DNA from: Bdellovibrio sp.
GTDB taxonomy: Bacteria; Bdellovibrionota; Bdellovibrionia; Bdellovibrionales; Bdellovibrionaceae
Direction of reading: 5' to 3'
Assembly (NCBI GenBank): GCA_014376935.1
Contig: JACMQO010000121.1
Span: 1-44,609, forward strand
Length of the DNA: 44,609 bases
Within the stretch, counting starts at the first letter, position 1. Each line of letters begins with the position of its first letter. This document shows, piece by piece, positions 17,292 to 28,544 of the stretch. A program made the translations under genes and the position numbers. A model generated the notes under the pieces. The model ran no database searches and had not been told where the DNA came from. It was given only the letters and a program-made list of their open reading frames with translations.

Positions 17292-19463
17292 ATGGCTTTG
17301 AATCCAAATTGTCACTTAATTGCCGTGATCGGTGGTAAAGGTGGCGTCGGAAAATCAATCTTTGCAGCCAACTTAACTGCGGCATTCGCACTTGAGCTTC
17401 GCGCCCCCACGCTATTAATTGATTGCGACACAAGAAGCGTGGGCGATCAGAATTTAATTACGGGATTAAAACCTTTAAAAACTTTACGTGAATTAGCGAC
17501 ATCGACGCAGTCATTAAACTCGATGCCGATTCAACAAATTGTGACGCAACATCCAGCGGGCTTTTCATTCGTCGGTGCCGTACGTGGACCTGAAGAAATT
17601 TTATCTGTCCCGTCAGATAGCTTATCAAAATTAATCGAATATTTTTCTAGAAGTTTTAAATACATTATTGTCGACCTTGGTAACGAAATGGGACCGATGC
17701 AAAATACAATTTTGCAAGAAGCTACCGCGATTACGATTGTGGCAACGCCAGAAACTTTAGTCGTTCAACAAACACAACGTTTAGTGAATGAACTATTGTC
17801 GCAAACGTATCCAAAAGAATTATTTCAATTGGTATTAAATCGCTACACGAATCAAGGTTTAGCTCCGCAAGTGATCGCACAGCATTTAGGTTTAAACCCC
17901 GTTGGCATTATTCCGGCTGATGAAAATACGGCGATGCAGTCAATGTCTTTGTCTAAACCTTTCGTAGTAACAAACCCGAAGTCACCACTGTCGGCCAGCT
18001 ATTTTGAAATCGTTCGAAAATTAAGCGGTGGTATTTTACAAAGATTAAAACAAATCCAAAAGCCGAAACCGGTCGCCGTAACAACAGAGGCCCCAACGGC
18101 CAATGCTGGTAATCCCAATGGATACGATGCCCGTACGCTAACAAAATTGCGCATTCATTCAGAATTAATTCGTACGATTGATTTGAAAAAAATATTGGCC
18201 GAAGCTGGCGATAGCGAAAGTAAAGAAAAAGAATTACGTGCAAAAACGCAACGTGATATCGGTACGATCGCGGATAAAGAAGCTCCGGATATGTCGCGTG
18301 AAGAGCGCCAAAAAATCGTAAAAGAAGTTTTAGAAGAAGCTTTAGGTCTTGGTCCTTTAGAAGATATGTTAGCTGACCCAGCGGTTTCAGAAATCATGGT
18401 CAACGGAGCAAACCGTATCTTTGTGGAAAAAAGCGGAAAAGTTCAACTGACCGGAATTAAATTTACCTCGAACGATCATTTACGCCGAATTATTGAACGC
18501 ATCGTCACACCTTTGGGTCGCCAAATTAATAATTCAACCCCGATGGTCGATGCCCGTCTAAAAGATGGAAGTCGTGTGAACGCGATCATCGAGCCTTTAG
18601 CAATAGATGGCCCCGCATTAACAATTCGTAAATTTAAAAAAGGCGGAATCAGCGCCGAAAAATATTTGGAATTCGGCAGTGCTTCTAAAAATATGCTCGA
18701 TTTTTTAAAAATTGCGGTCGAATACGGATACAACGTCGTTATCAGCGGCGGTACTGGTTCTGGTAAAACATCACTATTAAATATGATTTCACAATTCATC
18801 CCTGCCCACGAACGTATTATCACGGTCGAGGACGCGGCCGAATTACAAATGATGCAAGAACATGTCGTGCGTTTAGAGACTAGGCCCACGTCATCTGAAG
18901 GTACGAATGGAGTCACCATTCGAGATTTGATCAAGAACGCTTTACGTATGAGACCTGACCGCATCGTGGTCGGAGAAACGCGTGATGGCGCCGCTTTAGA
19001 TATGCTTCAAGCCATGAACACTGGTCATGATGGATCGATGACAACAACACATGCCAACTCGCCACGCGAATGTATCGCCAGGCTAGAAACTTTAGTTATG
19101 ATGTCTGGATTAGATTTACCCGTGCGTGCTATCCGTGAACAAATTGCGGGTGCGGTTGATTTGATCGTTCAGATTGTGCGGTTATCTGACGGTAGTCGTA
19201 AGATTATTAGCATTACCGAAGTTTCTGGTATGTCTGGTGATGTTATCACTTTAGCTGAAATTTTTAAATTTAAAGAAACGGGTTTTGACCTACATCGTAA
19301 AGTACTTGGCCAATTTCAATCGACAGGAACCGTGCCTTCGTTCGCCCAAGAAATAAAAGATAAAGGCGGACACATTCCGATGGAGATCTTTTCGAACGAT
19401 CCACCAAAAGCGAAATTGGCAGGGTCCGTGCCTCCGACACCGCCGGTGAAAAAGGTAGGTTAG
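17292..19463 (+). CDS. CpaE/TadZ-like MinD-type ATPase fused to CpaF/TadA secretion ATPase
   Basis: Deviant Walker A GGKGGVGKS near N-term, and second Walker A SGGTGSGKTS plus VEDAAELQ, RPDRIVVGETRDGAALDMLQAMNTGHDGSMTTTHAN in one uninterrupted ORF. Confidence 0.93.
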   Translation: MALNPNCHLIAVIGGKGGVGKSIFAANLTAAFALELRAPTLLIDCDTRSVGDQNLITGLKPLKTLRELATSTQSLNSMPIQQIVTQHPAGFSFVGAVRGPEEILSVPSDSLSKLIEYFSRSFKYIIVDLGNEMGPMQNTILQEATAITIVATPETLVVQQTQRLVNELLSQTYPKELFQLVLNRYTNQGLAPQVIAQHLGLNPVGIIPADENTAMQSMSLSKPFVVTNPKSPLSASYFEIVRKLSGGILQRLKQIQKPKPVAVTTEAPTANAGNPNGYDARTLTKLRIHSELIRTIDLKKILAEAGDSESKEKELRAKTQRDIGTIADKEAPDMSREERQKIVKEVLEEALGLGPLEDMLADPAVSEIMVNGANRIFVEKSGKVQLTGIKFTSNDHLRRIIERIVTPLGRQINNSTPMVDARLKDGSRVNAIIEPLAIDGPALTIRKFKKGGISAEKYLEFGSASKNMLDFLKIAVEYGYNVVISGGTGSGKTSLLNMISQFIPAHERIITVEDAAELQMMQEHVVRLETRPTSSEGTNGVTIRDLIKNALRMRPDRIVVGETRDGAALDMLQAMNTGHDGSMTTTHANSPRECIARLETLVMMSGLDLPVRAIREQIAGAVDLIVQIVRLSDGSRKIISITEVSGMSGDVITLAEIFKFKETGFDLHRKVLGQFQSTGTVPSFAQEIKDKGGHIPMEIFSNDPPKAKLAGSVPPTPPVKKVG

Positions 19464-19464
19464 G

Positions 19465-20358
19465 ATGGATTTATCTTTTTTAACAAAATTTTTTAAATAT
19501 GATTTTTTAACACTGCCACTATTTGGTGTTATCGTATTTATGATTGTCTATTTCTGGGCAGACAAAGTTTTAGTTTTACTCTACTCAAAAAGTACCAGTA
19601 AAAAATCAGACGTACTACGTTATATGAAATTCTTAGGGATGGAAGTTGACGAGAAGAAAGTAAACAGAATGCTTTTACTTTCAAGCTTCGGCTTAGGATT
19701 TCTATTTTTCTTAATCGCCTGGCCAAATGTTTTGATCGGATTTTTTTTAGGAGTCTCTTTCGGTATTTTAGGATTTCAGTTACCACCGATTATCCTTAAA
19801 GTTCTTTACGAAAAACGATGCAACCAATTTGTTGATCAAATGGTTGATGGCTTAACAATTATGGCTAACGGAGTGAAATCTGGAACAACGCCTGCGATAT
19901 CAATGCAACGTGTGGTTGAAATTATGGGAAACCCGATCAGCGCTGAGTTTGGCCAAGTGCTGACTCAGGTCCAGTTCGGTCAAAGCATGGAAGAAGCATT
20001 AGCAGATTTAGCCGAGCGAATTCCAAGACCAGACGTGCAAATGTTTGTAACCGCAAATAATATATTAAGCGAAACTGGCGGTAATATTTCTGAAACATTT
20101 CAAACGATCGTTCAAACAATTCGTGAACGTCAAAAATTAGAAAAAAAGATTTCTGCCATGACAGCCCAAGGCATCATGCAAGGGATCATCGTTACAAGTA
20201 TTCCATTTATCTTAGGGGCCGTATTCTACGCGATTGACCCTACTTTTATTCAACCCATGTTTAGCACAACCCTAGGTCTAGTCCTACTAGCCGCCATGCT
20301 AGGTTTGCAAGTTATCGGTGGAATGATGATCAAAAAAATTGTTACAATAAAAGTGTAA
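19465..20358 (+). CDS. tadB: Tad inner-membrane platform protein, TadB type (T2SSF)
   Basis: QFVDQMVDGLTIMANGVKSGTTPAISMQRVVEIMGNPISAEF...ETGGNISETFQTIVQTIRERQKLEKKI. Confidence 0.88.
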   Translation: MDLSFLTKFFKYDFLTLPLFGVIVFMIVYFWADKVLVLLYSKSTSKKSDVLRYMKFLGMEVDEKKVNRMLLLSSFGLGFLFFLIAWPNVLIGFFLGVSFGILGFQLPPIILKVLYEKRCNQFVDQMVDGLTIMANGVKSGTTPAISMQRVVEIMGNPISAEFGQVLTQVQFGQSMEEALADLAERIPRPDVQMFVTANNILSETGGNISETFQTIVQTIRERQKLEKKISAMTAQGIMQGIIVTSIPFILGAVFYAIDPTFIQPMFSTTLGLVLLAAMLGLQVIGGMMIKKIVTIKV

Positions 20359-20375
20359 CACGGAGATACACAATT

Positions 20376-22064
20376 ATGACGATCAAAGCTACTGCCGCAG
20401 CTGCTATTTCTTTTATTGTTTTATTATCAGTTCCAAAAACTTTCGCTTTGGTGGATATGAATAACGCCAGTTACTCGAACACTTGGATCGACTTACAAGT
20501 TCCAGGTACGGGTTACGACATGAAAGTCATTCGCGCTTATAAAAGCCGAACCATCTACAATGGCCTTTTCGGTTTTGGATGGTGTTCTGAATTTGAAACG
20601 AAATTAGAGACAACTTCTGAAGGTAACATTAAAATATCTGAGTGCGGCGATGGACAAGAAACGGTTTTCTCTGCTCGTGAAATTTCTAAGAAGGATATAG
20701 ACAGCACAATTACGCAAGTTATTGCCAAAATGAAAGCTGATCCAAAAAACAAATCATCATCTCCGGATTACTGGAAAAGATTAGCTGATCAATTAGTAAA
20801 CGACGATGATCAACGATCTAAATTTGCAAAGCAGTATTCGATCACCGTGCCGATTAAAGAAGGCGTCAAGTTTATGGCTAACGGCAAAGAAGTTGAAAAT
20901 GTTGTTTTAACGAAAAATTATTACACACGTAATTTAGCGGATGGCAGTTATCAACGTTACGACATGCAGGGTCGCTTGACTCACATGTACGACAAAAATA
21001 ATAACTTTTTGAAATTTGAATACGACAAAGATCTTTTAAAAGAAGTTGAAGACAATAACGCAAGAAAACTAGCTTTCAAATACTTTCCAAATAAGAAAGT
21101 TAAATCCATCACCGGCCCGAACGGTTTAGTGACCGAGTACAAATACAGCGCGCAAGAAGATCTAATCTGGAATAAAAATGCATGGGCAAAAAACGACAAG
21201 TACGTTTACACGTATGAATATAATGAATTTCATAATTTAACTAAGGCCGTATGGCCCGACGCTACTTTTGTGGCGTTAAAATACGATAACGTTAAAGACT
21301 GGGTTTTAGGATTTACTGACCGCGATAAATGTAACGAGAATTACAAATATGAATTTTCAACATCTGACCCGAAATATCACTATTGGTCATCAGTAACTAG
21401 AATTTGCGGTAAAGAGGTTGTGGCAAATAATAAATACGAGTTTTGGCATAAACCAATGCCAAACGGCCAAGTTATCTTGCAACGTATTTTAACGGTCGTA
21501 AATAATGTTTCAACAGATATTACTTATCACGATACTTTTGCAAAGCCCGTTATCATTAAGAAAAATAATGAACGTGTTACATTTGAGTACTACGCAGATG
21601 GTTTAATTAAAGCAAAACAAGCGTCAAATGTAAAACTTGAATTTACTCATGATAACGCTAACAAAAAAGTTTCTTCAGTTAAGTCTTCATTTATGAACGA
21701 AAAAGGAAAAGTGATTTCGACACGTCAAACGAGTTTTAAATACGATGCAAAAGGTAATTTAACTTTTGCAGAAAATTCTGATGGCCAAAAGATCACAATG
21801 ACTTATGACATCAAGGGCCGTATCGCGACAATTACCGACCAGGCTAAAAAAATTGTTAAGATTGACTACGAAGAGCGTTTTGGTAAACCAGCTACGGTGA
21901 CTCGTCCAGGTTTAGGAACTGTTAAGGTTAGCTACAAACCGAACGGCGATATTGCAAAAGTGGATAGCGCAGAAGGCCCAACGGTCGCGTCTCAGGTGGC
22001 AAGTACATTTAATAATTTACTTGATGTGATTTCTCCGGCGACTCAAGAACTTTATTTATTATAA
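20376..22064 (+). CDS. Secreted YD/RHS-repeat protein
   Basis: Signal peptide; GTGYDMKVIRAYKSRTIYNGLFGFGWCSEFE (DUF6531-like) and many YD-type repeats (RYDMQGRLTHMYDKNNNFLKFEYD). Confidence 0.85.
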   Translation: MTIKATAAAAISFIVLLSVPKTFALVDMNNASYSNTWIDLQVPGTGYDMKVIRAYKSRTIYNGLFGFGWCSEFETKLETTSEGNIKISECGDGQETVFSAREISKKDIDSTITQVIAKMKADPKNKSSSPDYWKRLADQLVNDDDQRSKFAKQYSITVPIKEGVKFMANGKEVENVVLTKNYYTRNLADGSYQRYDMQGRLTHMYDKNNNFLKFEYDKDLLKEVEDNNARKLAFKYFPNKKVKSITGPNGLVTEYKYSAQEDLIWNKNAWAKNDKYVYTYEYNEFHNLTKAVWPDATFVALKYDNVKDWVLGFTDRDKCNENYKYEFSTSDPKYHYWSSVTRICGKEVVANNKYEFWHKPMPNGQVILQRILTVVNNVSTDITYHDTFAKPVIIKKNNERVTFEYYADGLIKAKQASNVKLEFTHDNANKKVSSVKSSFMNEKGKVISTRQTSFKYDAKGNLTFAENSDGQKITMTYDIKGRIATITDQAKKIVKIDYEERFGKPATVTRPGLGTVKVSYKPNGDIAKVDSAEGPTVASQVASTFNNLLDVISPATQELYLL

Positions 22065-22077
22065 GGAAATTTAACAG

Positions 22078-22353
22078 ATGAATAAAATACTTTTAACTCT
22101 TACGGTTACTTTGATTAGTTTAAATTCTTTCGCTCTACTTTGTGAAAAAGGTGATAGCACTTGTGATTTTGTTCCCGCGAAAGGCGGCGCTGGTACTAAT
22201 GTTGTCGGAGCCAACGATTGCCCGGGATGCGCAGCCATGGAAGTTGTCGGTGGAAATTTATTATTATCCGATGCAAAAAATATTGCGACGCCAAATTCGA
22301 CAAAATCACCAAATGCATTACCTGCGGTGGACCCAGTTAATATCGGTCAGTAA
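22078..22353 (+). CDS. Small secreted Cys-containing hypothetical protein
   Basis: Signal peptide MNKILLTLTVTLISLNSFA; LLCEKGDSTC...NDCPGC motif; 13 nt after the RHS gene. Confidence 0.65.
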   Translation: MNKILLTLTVTLISLNSFALLCEKGDSTCDFVPAKGGAGTNVVGANDCPGCAAMEVVGGNLLLSDAKNIATPNSTKSPNALPAVDPVNIGQ

Positions 22354-22380
22354 TACATCATTCAGTTTAATTTACACTTG

Positions 22381-22411
22381 AAAAAGAGTCTCACAATGAG
22401 ACTCTTTTTTT
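22381..22411 (+). terminator. Rho-independent terminator closing the Tad-RHS transcription unit
   Basis: AAAAAGAGTCTCA-caa-TGAGACTCTTTTTTT. Confidence 0.93.
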
Positions 22412-22579
22412 GTTCTGTTATTTACAACCATACACCTGTCCAAAGTATGTTCACTCTCATCCCGAGACGCCCGCCTAAGCTATCAATATAACTTACCTAT
22501 TATTCTGAGTCGAAGTTGCGTCATTGGCACCGCAATCGCAATAGATATGATTACGAACGGTTACTAAAAAGGAGCCCTC

Positions 22580-22786
22580 ATGAAGTCATTAGCCATTGCA
22601 GTTATCTTAGCGGTTACAAGCATCAGTTCAGTATCTTCGGCTTTCTGCATGAAGAAGTACTTAACCAGCCAAGGCTTAGCTCCAAACCCTAGCACGAACT
22701 TTTATAACCAAGTGCAAAATCGCAATAGCCAACCTGTATCAGAATCAGCTGTCGCTGGTAATGAACAAGTAAACAGACAACGTTAA
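22580..22786 (+). CDS. Small secreted hypothetical protein
   Basis: AAGGAG SD, signal peptide MKSLAIAVILAVTSISSVSSAFC. Confidence 0.7.
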   Translation: MKSLAIAVILAVTSISSVSSAFCMKKYLTSQGLAPNPSTNFYNQVQNRNSQPVSESAVAGNEQVNRQR

Positions 22787-22819
22787 TTTTTTATTGAATT
22801 AGCTAATCAGGCAGACCGA

Positions 22820-23113
22820 CTAGATGCGGTCTTCTTCGACTTCAATAGGCTCGGCGACGGGTCTATGCATCGTTGGGCTTGAAGAGGCGTGCCCGATCTT
22901 GTTTGAAATAAAATTCTTTGCCGTTTCGTACATTTCCCCTAGCACCTTCGCACCGCCCTCGGCCGCGGTTTGCATAAAGTGTGCGGCCGTAGATTCAGTC
23001 AAAAAAACTTCGACTCTAGACTCAAGGGTTAACCCACCCGATTTCACCTGAGAAAATACCATCACTAAGCTAGCAAATAAAAAACACTTCATGACGAATT
23101 TAAGTTCATCCAT
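22820..23113 (-). CDS. Small hypothetical exported/membrane protein
   Basis: Overlaps 3' end of the response regulator gene; hydrophobic N-term MKCFLFASLVMVFSQV. Confidence 0.55.
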   Translation of the reverse strand: MDELKFVMKCFLFASLVMVFSQVKSGGLTLESRVEVFLTESTAAHFMQTAAEGGAKVLGEMYETAKNFISNKIGHASSSPTMHRPVAEPIEVEEDRI

Positions 23114-23492
23114 TTTGCACCTCGCTGTAGTTTTCAGAAATGCGGTGTAGAGCCGATGTTAACTGCTGTCTTGTAAAAGGCTTAACGATGTATTCAATCG
23201 CACCAAGCGCTTTGGCTTGTCCGATGACCGAAACATCGTCTAGCGATGAAATCACCAAGTAGCGTGTGTTCGGCGAAAGAACGTGGGCTTCCTTAAGTAC
23301 ATCTAGTCCATTTTTTAATGGAAGGATCAAATCTAAAATCACGATATCTGGCTGATGCGCCTTAATCTTCTCTAAAGCATCTATCCCGTCGCCAGATTCT
23401 CCGACAATTTGATAATTTTCAGCACGTAAAGAGTACTTGTAGATTTCTCGGATAAATAATACGTCTTCGACGATAAGGCACTTCAGCTTCAT
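23106..23492 (-). CDS. CheY-like single-domain response regulator
   Basis: IVEDVLFIREIY, DIVILDLILPLKNGLDVL, YIVKPFTRQQL. Confidence 0.93.
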   Translation of the reverse strand: MKLKCLIVEDVLFIREIYKYSLRAENYQIVGESGDGIDALEKIKAHQPDIVILDLILPLKNGLDVLKEAHVLSPNTRYLVISSLDDVSVIGQAKALGAIEYIVKPFTRQQLTSALHRISENYSEVQNG

Positions 23493-23613
23493 GGTTTTAT
23501 TTTTACATGGTCTTTGGTAATTTTCAGATTATTTTTACTAAGCTGGCCTTACATCACTCTGGCTTAAGTCTAGTCTAATGGACGAACGCTTAAAAAAAAG
23601 TGACTATAAAAGT

Positions 23614-25278
23614 ATGAAAATCATCTTGAATTTACAGCTGCAAAAAATAACTAAATCCTTCTTATTCCTCTTGTTTTTCGTTTTTTTTGCGGGAACCTAT
23701 GCGGTGGCGCAATCTGCACCAGAAGTGACTAAAAATAAAAGACCTTTTCCGGTCAAGTACACAAGCGAAGTTGATCAAAAATTAAGTCTACACACGATCA
23801 CGCTTGCACCCGTCTACGATAATGTTAATCGCATTTACGCAGAGCCGATTCAAAAATTATTGATCGAGCTTTTACAAAATGACAAGGTTTGGGGCTACTC
23901 GGCCTTTCCCGATTTAAATAAGAAAATTTTTGTTGAAACGTATGATTCAAAACCGCAAGAGGTTTTAGATATTCTAAATCAAACAAAAACCCAAGGCCTT
24001 TTGACCGCGATCATCACAAAAGGTCCCGCAGGAATGTCGATCAAACTTAAATTATACACGGCTGACCAAGGATTACTTTTTGCTGAAGAAACTTTTCAAG
24101 ATCAAAGCACTTTTGAAATTCCGAAACTACGTGAACAGGTTGTAACACTTTACCATAACTTAAAAAACAAACTGCCTTATCGCGGATTTGTATTAAGTCG
24201 CCGTGGACTTGATGTCACTTTAAATGCAGGTGAAAAAAACGGTTTAGTTGTTGGCCAAGAAGTCGCTTTAGCACAAATTCTTAAAATTAATCGCCATCCA
24301 AAATTAAAGTACATGGTTAGCACCGAAAAAGAAATTATCGGCAAGTTACAAATCACAAAGGTAGAGCCCTATTTAAGTTTCGCCCAAATTACTTTTGAAA
24401 AAGAAAATGGTGTTGTTGAAGTCGGCGCGAAGCTTTTACCAAACGACTTTATTGCCTATCCCCTACCTGTTTTAAATAAAGACGGTGACGTCGTTGACGA
24501 TAAACTTTCGAACTCGATCGCATCAACTTTCGAAACTAGAAAAAAAGAAACTAAGGTTGGTGATAAAGTCACCGAAACCACAATGGCACATGCCGGCCCG
24601 CAGGTTGGAAAATTTTTATTACAAGGTGGTTTCAGTCAATTTTCAGAATCGGCCAACTTAACGACGGGTGAATCCCCTTCGGCATCGCAAAGTATGGCTC
24701 CCACGATCAATTTGGGTTTAGAATTATGGACCACACCCAATTGGTTCGTCAGTTTTGAGCTTTTACAGGCCATCTTTAAAGCTAGTAATGGGCTTAATGG
24801 ATCTTCTCCCGAAGATTTAAATTATTCGTATTCGAAATACAGTGGATCAATTGGTTACTATTTTTTACTGAACAAAGATGACGACAAGACACCTAAAATC
24901 GGCGGGCAAGTGGGTTACGCGTCGATGAAAAAAGATGTTACCGATACGAATCCACGCGCTTTTACAAGCTCTACGACAAGTGGATTTTTAGTGAAAGTAA
25001 ACGGCGCATTTCCGTTACGTGACTACCCTGTTGAATTGGGCGCTTCGTTCGATATTTTCTTAAGCCCCTCAACAACTGAAAGCCCCGCGGGTGCCGGGTC
25101 TTCAAGTTCTAGGATTAACGCGTTTGGTTTTAACGCCAGTTACGAAACATCGCCTAGCTTAAGCTACCGCTTCGATATAAATTTCGACCAAATACAAACT
25201 GACACCACGGGCGGAGACGCAACATCATCGACCGAAAAAATGACGAATGTTTTATTCGGTATCGAATATTCATTTTAA
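23614..25278 (+). CDS. Secreted protein with probable outer-membrane beta-barrel C-terminus
   Basis: Signal peptide, C-term MTNVLFGIEYSF ending in Phe; start moved from 23578 to ATG 23614. Confidence 0.65.
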   Translation: MKIILNLQLQKITKSFLFLLFFVFFAGTYAVAQSAPEVTKNKRPFPVKYTSEVDQKLSLHTITLAPVYDNVNRIYAEPIQKLLIELLQNDKVWGYSAFPDLNKKIFVETYDSKPQEVLDILNQTKTQGLLTAIITKGPAGMSIKLKLYTADQGLLFAEETFQDQSTFEIPKLREQVVTLYHNLKNKLPYRGFVLSRRGLDVTLNAGEKNGLVVGQEVALAQILKINRHPKLKYMVSTEKEIIGKLQITKVEPYLSFAQITFEKENGVVEVGAKLLPNDFIAYPLPVLNKDGDVVDDKLSNSIASTFETRKKETKVGDKVTETTMAHAGPQVGKFLLQGGFSQFSESANLTTGESPSASQSMAPTINLGLELWTTPNWFVSFELLQAIFKASNGLNGSSPEDLNYSYSKYSGSIGYYFLLNKDDDKTPKIGGQVGYASMKKDVTDTNPRAFTSSTTSGFLVKVNGAFPLRDYPVELGASFDIFLSPSTTESPAGAGSSSSRINAFGFNASYETSPSLSYRFDINFDQIQTDTTGGDATSSTEKMTNVLFGIEYSF

Positions 25279-25470
25279 CATAAACCTGTTAAACCGCTTA
25301 CCGGCGCTATTAAATCAAATTGCCAGACGAACGTTTCATTACAAAACGTTCATATGAAAAGGAATTAATATGCCTTTCATAACAACTAAAGACCCCTTTG
25401 TTATTCTGTAATCACAGCAAGGCAAACCAATGATGGCAAGCCACTAACATTACACTCGAAGGAGAGTTTT

Positions 25471-25803
25471 ATGAAATCAGTATCTTTAAACATGGTATCA
25501 GCAATGATCGTTGTATTAGGTTTTTCAGTAGCTCATGCACAAAACGATCAAATCAAATCAGACAAAGCAGCCGTAGTAGCCGACAAAGCCGCAGTAAAAT
25601 CAGCATGCGCAGAAGAAGCGAAAACAGCAGGTTGCGGAGACGAAACTGTAGGAACAGGTTTATTAAAATGTTTCAAAGCCTACAAGAAAGACCACAAAGA
25701 TTTCAAACCAAGCCAATCATGTAAAGACTCAGTCATGAAAGTAAAAGAAGATCACAAAAAATTAAAAGGTGACCGTGAAGCCAAAAAAGAAGAGAAGAAA
25801 TAA
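25471..25803 (+). CDS. Small secreted charged protein
   Basis: GAAGGAGAG SD, signal peptide, Lys/Asp/Ala-rich body with 4 Cys. Confidence 0.75.
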   Translation: MKSVSLNMVSAMIVVLGFSVAHAQNDQIKSDKAAVVADKAAVKSACAEEAKTAGCGDETVGTGLLKCFKAYKKDHKDFKPSQSCKDSVMKVKEDHKKLKGDREAKKEEKK

Positions 25804-25839
25804 TTAGTAATTAATTAAAAAACAGCACCGCCAAGAAAA

Positions 25840-25913
25840 CCTATCTCTGCTGGTCACGAAGACCAGCAGAGATAGGAGCTTGAGGACAGAGTCCTTAAGC
25901 AGGCAGGATGCCT
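25840..25913 (+). other. Three abutting hairpins (16-bp, 10-bp, 5-bp stems); candidate structured RNA or repeat element
   Basis: CCTATCTCTGCTGGTC-acgaa-GACCAGCAGAGATAGG; GCTTGAGGAC-aga-GTCCTTAAGC (one G-U); AGGCA-gga-TGCCT. Confidence 0.8.
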
Positions 25914-25943
25914 TAGTAAAGATAAAAGCTCGATATGCTAATT

Positions 25944-26093
25944 CTATTTCCCAAATTCTATACTAGTTTTTTCGCTTAAAGAGTTGTGATCCACGATCAA
26001 TTCGCTGTTGATAACCATATGTGGTATTAAACATTCGAAAGATATAACAATATTAAAGACAGCGACTATCGCAAATTTAGATTTGAAATTCAT
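25944..26093 (-). CDS. 49-aa small ORF MNFKSKFAIVAVFNIVISFECLIPHMVINSELIVDHNSLSEKTSIEFGK (below ORF-track cutoff)
   Basis: Minus-strand ATG preceded by AATAGGAAAAATT; hydrophobic N-term, polar C-term. Confidence 0.5.
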   Translation of the reverse strand: MNFKSKFAIVAVFNIVISFECLIPHMVINSELIVDHNSLSEKTSIEFGK

Positions 26094-26408
26094 AATTTTT
26101 CCTATTGAAATTTTTTAAAGTGTATTTGATTTGGGAGATTATCTAAAATGAACTCCCTTAGGCTAAGCTTACGACTTATCTAGGGACTCTAAAGACTTCT
26201 TATTCAGAATTTTTCCGAGTCTTTAAGTTAACTATTTTTGATCAAAACAGCTATTGAGTTTTCCTATAAGTTTCAATCTTGAAAAATTTGCGATTAATCT
26301 GAAATAATGTACTTAGCAGGTTAAAATTACGCTTTAACCTCGATCATAGGATAAGGCATTGATTCTGGCTTCGATTCCAACATTATAACACTATTTCTAT
26401 CCAAATTT

Positions 26409-26443
26409 AAAAAAAAAGGCCCTCGAGTTTCCCCGAAGGCCTT
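26409..26443 (-). terminator. Rho-independent terminator downstream of groEL
   Basis: Minus strand AAGGCCTTCGGGGAAACTCGAGGGCCTTTTTTTTT. Confidence 0.9.
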
Positions 26444-26549
26444 AGTTCATTCAAAATAAACTTCTAAAAGTAGATAGAAGAGACAACCTAAAGACCTTTC
26501 TCACCCGACGCCACCAACGCAGCGCCTTACCAAAAGTGAGCTGGTACCT

Positions 26550-28187
<1,638 letters not shown>

Positions 28188-28222
28188 TTAAAATTCTCCT
28201 TCAGAGATTTAATTAATAAAAT

Positions 28223-28522
28223 TTATTGTACGACTCCTAAGATATCTTCTTCGCGCATCATTAAATATTCTTCGCCAGATAATTTAATTTCAGTACCTGC
28301 GTATTTAGAGAATAAAACTTTGTCTCCCGTTTTAACTTCTAATGGTAAAGTTTTACCGTCTTCAGTTACGCGACCTTTTCCAGCAGCAACGATTTCACCG
28401 CGTTGAGGTTTTTCTTTTGCTGTATCAGGGATAAATAATCCACCCGCCGTTTTTTCTTCTTCTGCCATACGACGAACTAAAATTCTGTCATGTAAAGGAC
28501 GTACGCCTAATTCTTTTGCCAT
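28223..28522 (-). CDS. groES: Co-chaperonin GroES
   Basis: [44 protein letters not shown]. Confidence 0.99.
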   Translation of the reverse strand: MAKELGVRPLHDRILVRRMAEEEKTAGGLFIPDTAKEKPQRGEIVAAGKGRVTEDGKTLPLEVKTGDKVLFSKYAGTEIKLSGEEYLMMREEDILGVVQ

Positions 28523-28544
28523 GTAATGACTCCCCGTTTTGTGC

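Noticed and set aside
18476-18964. 162-aa minus-strand ORF
   Set aside because: Antisense shadow of the CpaF domain; no independent coding evidence.
25330-25352. Inverted repeat GAACGTTT-cattac-AAAACGTTC type after 25278
   Set aside because: No T run, modest stem; function cannot be argued from sequence.
25370-25411. 13-codon ORF MPFITTKDPFVIL with AAGGA SD
   Set aside because: Too short to support without expression data; could be a leader peptide but no attenuator is evident.
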